The notes: generated by a model not told the origin, from the letters alone. DNA of 64,000 nucleotides from Antedon mediterranea (GCF_964355755.1 NC_092673.1:14699001-14763000), one strand, 5' to 3'; shown: positions 39,636-51,089, counted from the stretch's first letter. Program-made: numbers and translations.

Positions 39636-40494
39636 TCACCCGTAACCACGTAACCATCCGTGCAGAAGCATCAACTTCAGCATGACGCTGCGGTCATAGC
39701 GACATGTATCGATCTGAAGCGAAGAGAAATGAAATATCGACTGATGAGGTTCCACGGCGGCCACCAGCTTCCGTGATTCGAAATCCATGTTCTCGATGTG
39801 GAGAGTCCAGCGTGTTCTTTTTTTGCGGACGACGACGTCGTCGAATGACAGTTTCGTGCACCCCGTCAGCTTGACCAACCTCAAGTTTTCGTTCGAGTTC
39901 ATGAGTTCGTCGAAGAAAGCGTCGGAAATTTCGGAATCGTGTATCTCTATCCTGGTCAGGTTCGTCAAACGTTCGAAAGGTAACGCGTCGACTTTGTCCA
40001 ACGCGCCGTCTCTGACGTCCATCGCGAACCTTATTCCGGTCACTTGCGTAGGTTGGTTGGTGGAAGCAATTAACCTGGCCAGGCCCGGCTTGCTCAGTCG
40101 AGGTTTGGGCGAGAATTCTACGACTTCGAAATACGGCGTGATGTTGGTCGTGAGAAGGTACGAATCGTCCACCTCGCTCAGATCGAACGGTTCGGTCGTC
40201 TTCCAGCGATCGCTGACGGACGTCAAGTTCATGTGTCTCACCATGCACTTGGCCCTGTTGGTTCCATCGTACTTTCGCAGCCACCTGTCGTAACCTTTGT
40301 CGTGATGACGCGTACGTTTGACGGAAACCGTGCAGCCGACAAACACCACGTAGCGTAAGTGAGGTCTTTCGTCGTATCCTGTTGGGCCTAAGGCCGAGAC
40401 TAGCATTTTCAGCGACACCCTCATGCCGACGCATCTCAACGTCCAGGGTCGCACCTTTTGGACAAATCTCGTATATTCACCGAGGTCTGAAAGA
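39636..40494 (-). pseudogene. Viral F-box-family protein 3, N-terminus cut off at the block edge
   Basis: The frame carries the C-terminal repeat region of the F-box family: LRYVVFVGCTVSV, then NLTSVSDRWKTTE, which parallels NLTAVSSVWKETE in copy 1, and leucine-rich-like units (LTRIEIHDSEIS, LRLVKLTGCTKLS). No ATG or F-box is found; the frame runs open into AT-rich DNA past 40494, so the gene is truncated by the right edge of the viral block. It is much more diverged than the other two copies. Confidence 0.65.
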
Positions 40495-40762
40495 AGAAGA
40501 CTGAAGTAACAGAAGGAAGCCCAGTAAAGTTGGAGAAGATTTGCAAAGCTGACTTTGTAAACTATTTTTTATTTCGAAAGTAAATTTTTGTACGGAGCGA
40601 ACTTGGAACGTTGTTTGTGACTTTGAAGTAAATTAATGTCTTATATTGTATTGCATTTAAGAATTTATGTGGATTTCATATTAATCAAGGTAATACAAAT
40701 ACTTTTATAACATATTTTGTATACATAAGTTTACATATTTCATTAGTAAAATTGTTATTAGC
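40495..40762. other. Junction region between viral block and Gypsy element
   Basis: AT-rich, no gene. The viral block ends somewhere in 40460-40560, and the Gypsy leader begins before 40763. No 5' LTR and no direct repeat shared with the left edge of the viral block could be seen. Confidence 0.5.
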
Positions 40763-42613
40763 ATGACAACTTTAAGATCGGGTAAAAATATAGATAAGAC
40801 TATGTCAGAAAAAGATACTAGGGAAGAGATGGTTGACCAAGAAGAGGTTGACCAAGTCAATGAAATGTATGATAACATGGCTAGGGATATTGATTTGCCC
40901 GAAATGTGACCCGGCGGTATGCCTAAAGATATGATGCTCGAATATTTTCGAATGAAGTTCGAGGCCGAGGCCGAAAACAAAAAGTTAGAATTACAATACC
41001 AACAAGACCAATTAAGATTAGAAGCAGATATAGAGAAAAAGAAAATAGATATAGAGCAAAGAAAAATTGAATCACAAGAAAGAGTGAAAATGATGGAATT
41101 AGAAAATAGGTCTAGCTACAATAATGCTAGGAATATAGTAGATGAAATGAAGGTAAAGGTTCCTACTTTGAAGGAATCAGATGATATTGATATATATTTT
41201 AGAACATTTGAACACTTGGCAGAAGCCACAGGTTGGGATAAGAATACGTGGTCCGCTAGGTTAGCACCTGAACTGTCTGGTAAAGCTAGGACAGCATATG
41301 CATCCTTAACCGTAAAAGAATGTGTAGATTATGATACCTTAAAGAAGGCAATCTTAGAAAAGTATGATGTGTCCGCAGAGACCTACAGACTTAAATTTAG
41401 AAATTCAAACAGAGTTAAAGATATGTCCATCAGAGAATGGCTGAATGAGCTCTCCCATTATTTAAAATGTTGGATGAAATGTGCTAATGTAAAAGAAGAT
41501 GATGCTGCAGGCATTATTGAAATGATTATAATGGAACAGGCACTTGATAAAATGCCTGAAGATCTGAGGCTTTATCTTAGAGATAAACAAGTAAATAAGA
41601 GCTATGATATGGCTAGGATAGCCGATGATTATATAGCTAATAGAGGTGGCCGTGGCTATTGGAATGCCGTAAATTCTGAAAATAAGCCTACGTATTATAA
41701 GGGCCAAGAAAACAGTAAACCCAAGAATAGTACGACTCAGAATAACCCTGGAGCTAGGCAGCAAGGATACAATAGGTATCGCGGAAGGGGAGGCAAATTC
41801 CATAACTATGGTAGAAATTTCCAACAGAGAGAACCTTCAAATGAATGGATTAATGGCCTATGCTTCAATTGTAAGGAGAAGGGACATAAAATAGGGGATT
41901 GTCCTAAGATGGTAGCAAAAGGAAAGACTAGTGACACTAAGAAGGGCCCGAATGTGAAAGATGGCTTAAGATGTGAAGAAATAAAATCCGATAGACCCCA
42001 AGTAGTTATGGATAGTGTAGAAAATAAAATGGAGAAGTGTACAATACCAGGAAAATTAGAAGGACTGGATATAACTATGCTAAGAGACTCGGGATGTACC
42101 CAGTCAGCTGTTAAGGAAAGTCTAGTGCCAAACAAATGTTACTTGCCAGGAAAATGGGTTACGTTAAGAGGTATAGGAGGCGATATTACCGTCCCCTTAG
42201 CTGAGGTAGCTATAGAAAGTAAGATAATGACAGGAAAAGTGATTGTAGCCGTAATCGAAGGATTACAGAGGGACATGTTATTGGGTCATGATTTGGACCA
42301 GAATTGTGGGGAAACAATGGCTAAAGAAATGTTCGTCCTAACTAGGGAGCAAGCCAGAATAGAAAATGATGTTAGAATACAAGACGAAATGATATTGTTA
42401 GGGAAAGATAGTAACTTTAAGCCGATAGAAGAGCCGCCTAAAGAAACTAATGTACAATTGTTGAAAACAGTAGTAAATGACAACAGAGTAAATAAAACTA
42501 AGTGTTTAGATGATATGAATGGAACAGAAATGAATAATTTGTTTGACGAAAATGAGGATAAAGCTAAAGATAAAACAGTCAAACATAAACTTATGAACAA
42601 CAGCACAAGCTGA
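40763..42613 (+). pseudogene. Gypsy gag-protease, one in-frame stop
   Basis: ATG at 40763 (MTTLRSGKNI) is followed by a TGA at 40907-40909, after which the same frame is open to 42613. The gag body has a charged coiled-coil start and a retrotransposon gag domain (SGKARTAYASL region). Next come a zinc knuckle CFNCKEKGHKIGDC and an aspartic protease active site LRDSGCTQSAV. Translation might start at the ATG at 40919, past the stop. The C-terminal 25 nt overlap the integrase-RT frame in the -1 direction. Confidence 0.8.
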
Positions 42614-45420
42614 ACCTAACTAAACAAGAACTGATCAAATTGCAAACTAAGGATGACTCACTCAAAGGAGTGTTTGACAGGGTAGTCCCTATAGAAGAAA
42701 TAGGTCAGCATAGGGTGTGTTTCTTTATGAGACAAGGTATATTGATGAGAAATTGGAGTAGTATTAAAGATAAGAATAACCAAGTGGAACAGATTGTATT
42801 ACCCACTCAGTGTAGACAGGGTGTATTACACTTAGGTCATAATGTGCCATTTGCAGGTCACATGTGTGTTGAGAAAACTAAAAGTAGGGTCCTGAACCAA
42901 TTCTATTGGCCAGGTATATTTAAAGATGTGGTAGTCTATTGTAAAGTCTGTAAGGAATGCCAAAAGGTAGATAAGGGTAAAAGTAAAAGGAAACATACTT
43001 TGATACCATTACCGATTATAAGTACACCATTTAAACGTATAGCGATAGACATCGTTGGACCCTTATCTAGAACAAGCCGTAATAACAAATATATGCTTAC
43101 TATAATTGACTATGCTACGAGATATCCGGATGCTATCCCGTTACCCAATGTTAGAGCTGAAACAGTAGCCAGGGCTCTAATAGAAGTCTTTACTAGAGTA
43201 GGATTACCCGAAGAGATTGTACATGATCAAGGAACTAATTTCATGTCTTCAATTATGCAATCTATATGTAGTATGTTGGGGATTAATCAATTAAAGACTA
43301 CAGTGTACCACCCCCAAAGCAATGGGCTTGTTGAAAGATTTCACGGTACATTGAAAAATATGATAAGGACACTTACAGTAAAGCAAAGAAAAAATTGGGA
43401 TAACTACATACCCCCCTTTCTGTTTGCATACAGAGAAGTTCCTAGTAAAGCGACGGGCCATTCACCTTTTAAATTGCTTTATGGTAGAGAGGTGAGGGGA
43501 CCCTTGAGTTTACTCAAAAGTAATTGGGTAGAAGATGAAGAAACATCTACTGATGTTATCAAATACATGTTAGAAATAAGAGAAAAAATGGAGGAATTAA
43601 TGAAAGATGCTAATGTAAACAAACTTGAACAACAAGAAATTATGTCCCACAATTATAACAAGAATGCTATTGATAGAGAATTTGTAGAAGGGGACAAAGT
43701 GTTGATATTCCTTCCAGTAGGAATTAGTAAGTTAGACAGTAAATGGCAAGGCCCCTTCACTGTTACAAAAAAGGTCAATGATGTAAATTATGAAATATAC
43801 ATAAGAGGAAGAAGAAAAGAAAAACAAATTCTACATGTTAATATGTTAAAGAGATGGTATGATAAAGTAGAAATAAGTAAAGATGGTTATTATGTAGTAA
43901 CAAATGTTCAGTCGATAGAAGAAGTAGACTTAAATAAAACAGTCCATGACAATGAGTTAGATAGTGAAATAGACATAGGATTGTCTTATCATCAATCACA
44001 AACATGGAGAGATGTTAACGTTAGTAGTAATTTAAATGATACACAAACTAAACAATTAACAGAATTGTTAAAGTACCAACAGAATGTATTCTCGGATGTA
44101 CCAGGTAGAACTCACTTAGTGACACATGAAATTAAGACTAATGGTGAAATGCCTATAAGGCATAGGGCATATAGAACGCCCCAAGCATTAAAGGGTAAAT
44201 TGAAAGAGGAATTAGAAAGTATGTTGGCTATGAGTATAATAGAACCTACTGTTAGTGCCTATGCTGCACCTATTATTGCCCTGAAGAAAGGCCAGAATCA
44301 AATTAGAATGGTGACAGATTTTAGATCACTAAATAAGACTACACAATTTGACCCTTATGTTATTCCTCGCATAGACGAAATGTTGGATGAGGTATCATCC
44401 GCAATATACATAACTACGTTAGATCTAACTAAAGGATTTTACCAGGTGCCTCTGGATCCTAAGACCAAAGACAAATCAGCATTTATTACACAATTTGGAC
44501 AGTATTGTTACAATGTACTTCCATTTGGTATGCAAAATAGCTCTAGTACTTTCCAAAGATTAATGGATAAGGTATTACAAGGTACTGAGGGATATGCTAA
44601 GGCATATATAGATGACATATGTATTTATAGTCAAACTTGGAAAGATCATATTTTTCATTTGAATGATGTATTAGAAAGATTAAGTAGTGCTGGATTGACA
44701 GCAAAGCCTTTGAAATGTAAAATTGCCTATGCACAGGTAGAATTTCTGGGGCATAAGATTGGTAATGGAGAAATTAGACTCATGATTGATAAGGTTGAGG
44801 CTCTGGAAAAGTTCCCCAGACCTTTGTCTAAGAAACAAGTCCGATCATTTCTCGGATTAACTGGCTATTACAGAAAATTTGTACAGAACTATGCCGATAT
44901 TGCTAAACCATTGATTGATTTAACTTTAAAGAGTAAAAGTAATACCGTTAAGTGGAATGAACAATGTGAAAATGCCTTTGTAACTTTAAAGAAACGACTT
45001 ACTGATGATAATGTATTAAAAGCCCCAAATTTTGATAAGAAGTTTTTATTGCAAACCGATGCCTCAAATTATGGCATAGGTGCAGTGCTGAGCCAAATAG
45101 ATGGTGAGGGTAATGATTATCCCATTGTGTACTTAAGTAGAAAGTTATCTGTACATGAGCAGAAATATTCTGTGCCAGAAAAAGAGTGCCTCTCTATTAT
45201 TTGGGCTATCAATAAACTTAAGTATTATCTGTATGGTTGTGAATTTCAAGTTCATACTGACCACCAGGCATTGAGATGGATGGACTCAATGAAGGGTGCC
45301 AATGTTAGACTTATGAGATGGGCTCTGTTTTTAAAAGGATATAAATTTAAAGTTATTTACAAGAAAGGATCATTAAATGGAAATGCAGATGGATTAAGCC
45401 GTGCAAAAATAATATTATAG
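42589..45420 (+). CDS. Gypsy integrase-reverse transcriptase-RNase H polyprotein
   Basis: The frame opens after a TAA at 42586-42588 and overlaps gag by 25 nt, so expression probably uses a -1 frameshift; no ATG is needed. Integrase: the HHCC zinc domain (HLGHNVPFAGH...CKVCKEC), then the DDE core (IDIVGPLSR; HDQGTNF; the Glu in NGLVERFHG). Reverse transcriptase: VTDFRSLNK, the YIDDICIY catalytic motif, and FLGLTGYYRKF. RNase H: QTDASNYGIGAVL, the Glu in VPEKECLS, and HTDHQAL. The whole 2.8 kb is intact. Confidence 0.9.
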   Translation, partial: TYEQQHKLNLTKQELIKLQTKDDSLKGVFDRVVPIEEIGQHRVCFFMRQGILMRNWSSIKDKNNQVEQIVLPTQCRQGVLHLGHNVPFAGHMCVEKTKSRVLNQFYWPGIFKDVVVYCKVCKECQKVDKGKSKRKHTLIPLPIISTPFKRIAIDIVGPLSRTSRNNKYMLTIIDYATRYPDAIPLPNVRAETVARALIEVFTRVGLPEEIVHDQGTNFMSSIMQSICSMLGINQLKTTVYHPQSNGLVERFHGTLKNMIRTLTVKQRKNWDNYIPPFLFAYREVPSKATGHSPFKLLYGREVRGPLSLLKSNWVEDEETSTDVIKYMLEIREKMEELMKDANVNKLEQQEIMSHNYNKNAIDREFVEGDKVLIFLPVGISKLDSKWQGPFTVTKKVNDVNYEIYIRGRRKEKQILHVNMLKRWYDKVEISKDGYYVVTNVQSIEEVDLNKTVHDNELDSEIDIGLSYHQSQTWRDVNVSSNLNDTQTKQLTELLKYQQNVFSDVPGRTHLVTHEIKTNGEMPIRHRAYRTPQALKGKLKEELESMLAMSIIEPTVSAYAAPIIALKKGQNQIRMVTDFRSLNKTTQFDPYVIPRIDEMLDEVSSAIYITTLDLTKGFYQVPLDPKTKDKSAFITQFGQYCYNVLPFGMQNSSSTFQRLMDKVLQGTEGYAKAYIDDICIYSQTWKDHIFHLNDVLERLSSAGLTAKPLKCKIAYAQVEFLGHKIGNGEIRLMIDKVEALEKFPRPLSKKQVRSFLGLTGYYRKFVQNYADIAKPLIDLTLKSKSNTVKWNEQCENAFVTLKKRLTDDNVLKAPNFDKKFLLQTDASNYGIGAVLSQIDGEGNDYPIVYLSRKLSVHEQKYSVPEKECLSIIWAINKLKYYLYGCEFQVHTDHQALRWMDSMKGANVRLMRWALFLKGYKFKVIYKKGSLNGNADGLSRAKIIL

Positions 45421-45509
45421 AGGTGTTATTTGTAGATAGTTTATAGTAAAATGGTTTTAAATGTTAAATTTTGGAAAGATTGACACAATCTTTTTCCCAA
45501 AAAGGGGAA

Positions 45510-45916
45510 TGTCATATTATTTATGTTGTGATTCTCTGTGTTTAGAGAAGGATGCTTTAGACCAGGTCCGCCTTATATTATTAGCCAATCAAAATCTTAT
45601 GATTTTTGGAGGGAAAATGTTATCCTCCTCTGAAGCCTAAAATTTGCATATCCAGTATAAAAGTGGAATGTAATAGATATTAGAGAAGAAGAGAGAATAA
45701 GATCAGATTAGATAAACGAAAAGATGATAAAGAGAATATTAAGGCTTGACTGGTAGTGGTAGAAAGATGTATTAATCGAATTACAAGGAATAAAAGTTCT
45801 ATTTGAGAGTTAAATATACCTTTTGTATGAGTTATCATTCAGTGACAGCTGTGTACGTCGCGTGGAAATATATACGCCTGAGAAAGCTCGGAACCAACTA
45901 AAATAAATTCACTACA
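45510..45916 (+). repeat. 3' LTR of the Gypsy element
   Basis: Starts TGTCATATT right after a polypurine tract (AAAAAGGGGAA, ends 45509) and ends CACTACA, giving TG...CA termini and a length of 407 bp. The next five bases, ACAAG, belong to the interrupted host repeat, as seen at 57243-57247. Contains GTATAAAAG-type promoter sequence (about 45656). Confidence 0.75.
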
Positions 45917-46797
45917 ACAAGCTATTGCTGTAATGCCACAATCAACACATCAATTAATAGTTGAAAATAAATTGTCAACAATAATGCAGAAATTCAATGA
46001 AATATACTAGTAATTAACTCATTTTTTACTGTACTGTACTGTAAATCTTCACACATTAAAATTATGGTGATTTTATCTCATGTACTGTAGTAGTATTTTT
46101 TATTTATTTAATGCTGTATACAAATGTTATTGCTCGAATTATGAAAACTATACAACATTTTAAAAGCTGGAAAACAACCAACACATTTGCCTAATGCTTT
46201 ATGATAGTCATCCAATATTTATCTTGTGTTCCACTACCGAGTCTACTGCCAGTTGCCTTTAAAATGCTGTATGGGTGTAACTTCTGTTCCAGTCTTCATT
46301 AGCTTAAGTCTATAAATTGAAAAACAATGATGTATAAATACAAAAGTCAAATAGAAAAGTTAAATATTTCACAATTTATTGCATACATATAATTATTATT
46401 TCTGTACATGAATCTGAAGTTTTCAATTTGGGGTACTAATGTACAGTAAGGAATCCCTGAAAAGTGCATCTCCTCCCTAAAAAAGGCCTAGTCTAATTAC
46501 TAGTGTTTTCGTTTTGGTTGCTATCAACAACAATCTATTCTACCGTCAACTTCTTTGGTACTGTATGCTGATCATTTTCCAAATGTTCGTTTTTGTCATC
46601 AGTTAGTCTTTTTTAGACTTTAAAATTAATTCGAGCTCCAAATGTATATCAGTGGTACATCAACATAGTAGGCCTATTTCCTGTAGCTAGTTGTGGAGTG
46701 ATGGCTTAGCTAGGTGAGTACGACATATATGACCTAGCTAGGCCTCAAAGTGGGTTCCCGTCTACTTTTCTGACCCGATTATCTGCCTGCCTACAGC
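45917..46797 (+). repeat. Dispersed repeat, copy 1 (right part, split by the Gypsy element)
   Basis: Starting at AAGCTATTGCTG this matches 57243-58137 at roughly 95% identity. Its left part is absent here because the Gypsy element inserted at the ACAAG site. No coding potential of note. Confidence 0.8.
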
Positions 46798-47222
46798 TCT
46801 CCTTCTGAAAGTACTTATAAGTCCTAATTTTAAAGTGTGGTGTTCAGGATAAAGTTAGTCAACAAATTTGGAGTCAAAATACAAGAAAGGCAGGTGCGTA
46901 AGAAAAACAGCCTCTGAAGCAACACAATGGAGTAAATATATACCAACAAACAACCCGTCAAGTTTGTTTGTTGTAAAGAAAAAATATACATTTACTCAAC
47001 GGGCGAAAATAATGTGAGTTTATCTATGTTTTGCGGTAGTATTAAATTATATTTATGGTAATAAATGAAACCTACTGTGTTTAAAATTATGTATGGATAA
47101 ACAAGTATTGTTTTTAAGCTGTAGTATATCTTAGTATTTGTAATCTTAGGTGTTGGGTCTTAGCTTTCGTGATCTTAGGTCTTAGGGGGTCTGAGCTTTC
47201 GTGGTCTGAGCTTTCGTGACAC
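46798..47222 (-). repeat. Partial copy of the long-TIR MULE-like element
   Basis: Reverse complement of about 58575-59000. It ends with the same terminal sequence (GCTTTCGTGACACCC) at 47222, but the opposite end is missing. Confidence 0.75.
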
Positions 47223-48060
47223 CCCCCAAAGAAAGCTTAGACCCACAAGAATAAAGAATGTGTATAATTTGTGTACTGTATTTTTTTAATTCTGCTATTT
47301 TATTATCAAACAATATGCATGTAATCAAAGGAACTGCGCGTATATGAACACTAGAATAGACATGGGTTTAGAGAATAGCAATTAGGCCTAATTATAGTAT
47401 CAATAGAAACTATAATTTTAACACGTAATTCTTTAGTAATAAATTATATTAAACACACCATAAACTAAAGGCTTATTATTTCGACAATCCACACAAAACG
47501 CCGCTATTCTATTATGAAATCGCACGCGGCAACCACAGCGGAGATAGACCTAGAATCGTACCGCACTTGTGTAAACTACTGTAATCACTTATTGTTGCTA
47601 TACGCTTGGGTGCACACGGAACAAGAAAATTTAACTGATGAATTATTCATGTTTATTTTGTGACGTTTCATGAGGGGGTCCCCAACTTATGTACGAAAAA
47701 AAAAAATCGCGGCCTGTTTACGAACAGCAAGTATCCGGATAACTTGTCATCTTTTGGGGTCATTAATCATGCTTTAACGACCCTTAATGACTTTTTTGAG
47801 TACTACCACCTGGGTTATCCGGACCAACCTCAGCCCGGCAAATTTGGAGGGTTGGCTTGTCCTCAGGGGAGTTGAAGGCGACCTTGCTGGATTAAACAAT
47901 GTATTTTATGAGATAATCACGCAAATCAGGCTGAAAATAAGGCCATGAGTAGCCGGATACCTAGAAGTCTGTAAACGGTGGGGAGAATTTTGATTTAGCC
48001 TTGTCAGGAGAGACCTCTGGCATATCCAGATACTTTAAATGTTCATAAACACAACCTTTG
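47223..48060. other. Intergenic host DNA
   Basis: AT-rich, with scattered short open frames of random-looking composition (for example 47660-47875). I see no gene or clear repeat. Confidence 0.5.
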
Positions 48061-48532
48061 TTGTTATACCAAAGATTGTATAGCGCCGCTACGCGTCGCA
48101 AGATAGGTAACTGTTGCCAAGCTCCTATCTTATAACACTACGCGCCCAGTAAATCCATGGACGCCATTCGGGCGGACAGGTTATTATTGTGATTTAAATG
48201 TAAATGGTTTAAACTTTGCGGTCCGCCTCGAAGTATCTGTGGTTAACCATCTTGATGAATGATTCATGGAAAAGGGAAGAAATTATGTAAACAAAGTAAA
48301 ATAAAAGTTTCTTTGGGATCTGGACACTTACCGATTAATTCTGTGTGTTTACATTGATACGTTTGGTTAGACAACTTCGTTCTTTAACCAAAACATCGTG
48401 GATATTGCCTTGACAACGACTTTATTTCGGTTCAAATTTGTCCGCCGGAATGGCGTCCATGGATTACAAATGTTTCACCCAGTTACCTATCTTGCGCCGC
48501 TACGCGGCGCTATACAATCTTTGGTTATACAA
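48061..48532. mobile_element. MITE with about 53-bp terminal inverted repeats
   Basis: The left end TTGTTATACCAAAGATTG and the reverse complement of the right end TTGTATAACCAAAGATTG continue in parallel for about 53 bp to ATAGGTAACTG. Subterminal inverted words (TCCATGGACGCCATTCGG/CCGGAATGGCGTCCATGGA) extend the symmetry. Length about 470 bp, non-coding. Confidence 0.75.
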
Positions 48533-49757
48533 CACACTTCTCGTAGGCGTGTAGAATATGCATGTAATGCGTGTTGTATAAACGCGCCCTTTGACGCGAT
48601 GGTAGCAGCAAAACTGTAAACTTACATGGAACAAACCTGACCTGACAACCTTGAGACAGGATACAAATGCCTATCCTGCACCAATTCAACACATTTAAGA
48701 TGAACTTCCTTATTATAAATAGTTCATAATTGTAAACTTAATGGTCTTGTTCAGGAAGTGAGGTTTATAAAGGAAACATCTGAAAATAATATTTTACAGT
48801 AACAGATACTAAGTATGTTAACTAATTTTTTGCCTGTTCATCTTCAAGAATTGTGAATGTATGAATTGTTTAATTAATACAAATTACAAGCTAAAATCGG
48901 CGAAAATGATGAATTATGAAATGAATTGTATAGCATTGTCAAACCTATTAAAAAGTCAACCACGGATCTAGATGTACGAATAATAACACAGACAAGTATA
49001 GCCATCCATTAACAACATTTACATTCGGAATTAAATTGTAAAGTATATATTATCGTTGGATAATATATAGAATGGGGGCGTAAATATTTGCAACAATGAA
49101 TAATTGTTCTGAAAGATATTTTCACGTAAATTTCTTTCCTATTACTATACCGGAAATGTTGTCTATTAACAATCTCCTACAATGTACTACAATGGGTACT
49201 GACATTTATTGACGCATTCTCAATTAAAATATGATGTAAAATAGTGTTAAATGAACCGGGGAAATCGATAAAGATAGACCATTAACATAACTTTGTTTGG
49301 ATCAAGGCGTTGGTAAATATTATGGAGAAAAGAATTAACAGCATCGTTGAGCTCTAGATGCAAATTGGTTCTTATCTAGGCTACATTACAAATGTTTCCT
49401 TGAGTCTTGATACATTCAATCGTTTTAAACATTAAATTAGAAGTATTTGTAACCGGCTTAAAATCTGTTGGTACACTGGGTCTATTTACTTTTGGCAATG
49501 GGTTGATAATATAAATATACGCGTGGAACAGTAGGCCTACCACTAATAAAAAATACTTGAAAATATAAGTGAAAATCGGACATAATTGCATATTGCACAC
49601 TTTCAAAATTCTAATTTCCTTTTGTTTTCGATTTAATAAAAAAAAAATGAACGGACATAAAATAACATTCTGAGGCACTGTAAAAAAACCTGCATGAATA
49701 AAAAAAACCTAAATATTGTACATAATATAAAAGTTTCCAACCAGGGCGCGGCCAAAT
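48533..49757. other. Intergenic host DNA
   Basis: AT-rich; no gene, no recognised repeat. Open frame 49376-49678 (-) has no codon bias or motif. Confidence 0.45.
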
Positions 49758-49980
<223 letters not shown>

Positions 49981-50019
49981 TTTTTTTTACCTTTTCATCA
50001 TAAATCATTCGTAAATTAA

Positions 50020-51060
50020 TCTAACACTAAGAAATGAAATTGAACAAACAATACGGATAAAAAAAAATCTTATTTCGTTTCCCAAGGTGAGACTCGATCT
50101 GGGTACCTTGAATGCTATAGACGCGAGCACAGACCACCGAGCCATACACAACTGACTAAAGTTGAAGAAAGATTCCTCCGTGTGTTTACTATGCAGTAAC
50201 CCTTTTGGCTTTTAACTTCAATATATAAACATTTTAAAGAAGAAGTTAATGTTAAGTTTGTTATTTCGGCCAAAGAAAATGTCATAGTTTGTTTGATTGT
50301 ATTAATTTTTTTTAAATTTAATATGCAATGATGACGTAATCAACTTTTTTTCCTCTTAATTTCATAATAAATCTTCCATGCATATATGATACATATACCT
50401 TTAAAAAATGAAAAATAGGGTTTCCCGAGCATTCTGACGATCTATATTCATTTTAAAATATAGCATATTTTCACCATTTTGTGCGAAGCCGGTCACTTTA
50501 ACGTGCTTGTATAACGTGGTTTTAAATTGAAAAGTGAATAAAATATGATGAAATTGCTAAAGAAAGTTTGTAAAACAGAAATCAGGCAAAAAAAGTACCG
50601 CAGTATAGTTTAACGCGCAGTGCAAAATTCTGCGCACTCATGGCAATTTTTAAACGCTTAAAATTGCCTGAAATGTACTCACTACTCACTCATTTTTTTA
50701 AATTGTAAGCGCACGTACGCACGCGTTATATGCGCTACGCACGTATTTGCATTTTCATATGATGAAATATGATCTGAAATTTACCAAATTTGGTTTAATT
50801 ATAATACATATGATTGCAAACGTGATTTCATTAAATCACGCGTATACCTTTTTTATTGCGCACCATGAAGGATATCCACATCGATTCCTGGATATAAGGA
50901 ATATACTCTGAAAAATTGACGTAGCTAGATGTAATTGATCTCAAGATAATATTGACGGACAAAACAGTGCTAAGGAAAGAATAAAATAAAGAAATAAAGA
51001 TTTTTGACAGAATCAATAAGGTTATATGCATGATAATATATAGCCTAATTAAATTTAATT
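50020..51060. repeat. About 1-kb duplicated segment, copy 1, with tRNA-like SINE on the minus strand
   Basis: Matches 51870-53100 in the same order and orientation, with small indels. Near 50085-50150 the minus strand reads TGGCTCGGTGGTC (box A-like) and GATCGAGTCTC (box B), so a tRNA-derived SINE head lies inside. Confidence 0.7.
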
Positions 51061-51089
51061 ACTAACTGCTTGTTTATTTCCACGTACAG

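Larger units (their letters stand above)
15130..40500. other. Endogenous herpesvirus-like genome fragment
   Basis: About 25.4 kb in which composition switches sharply from AT-rich host to GC- and CpG-rich DNA, with intron-free genes packed on both strands, ATGA stop/start overlaps and short poly-A/T-rich spacers carrying AATAAA between convergent genes. Content includes a family B DNA polymerase, an assemblin-like protease/scaffold, a TBP-like protein, two kinases, BIR/RING proteins, a CARD-only protein and F-box proteins. The outer genes at both ends (15173-15688 and 39636-40494) look truncated, and several internal genes have single stops or frameshifts. No terminal repeats or target duplication could be recognised at the edges. 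Assignment to a herpesvirus-like lineage rests mainly on the protease motifs. Confidence 0.8.
40763..45916 (+). mobile_element. Ty3/Gypsy retrotransposon with integrase before reverse transcriptase (Gmr1-like)
   Basis: The order is gag, zinc knuckle, protease, integrase, reverse transcriptase, RNase H, 3' LTR. Integrase upstream of reverse transcriptase is the Ty1/copia order, yet the RT and RNase H are of Gypsy type. This combination is known from Gmr1-like elements, first described in deuterostomes. The 5' LTR is missing in the window. The 3' end is followed by ACAAG, which also occurs at the intact (empty) copy of the target repeat at 57243. Confidence 0.85.

Noticed and set aside
15130-40500. 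Baculovirus, nudivirus or nimavirus origin, prompted by BIR, TBP-like and kinase genes.
   Set aside because: No per os infectivity factors, LEF or other core genes of those groups were seen, and the S21-like protease/scaffold favours a herpesvirus-like lineage; not fully excluded.
40495-40762. Search for a 5' LTR of the Gypsy element.
   Set aside because: No stretch similar to 45510-45916 and no CACTACA end followed by a primer-binding site was found.
47660-47875. 71-codon plus-strand frame.
   Set aside because: No motif, host AT-rich region, starts in a low-complexity A-run; probably chance.
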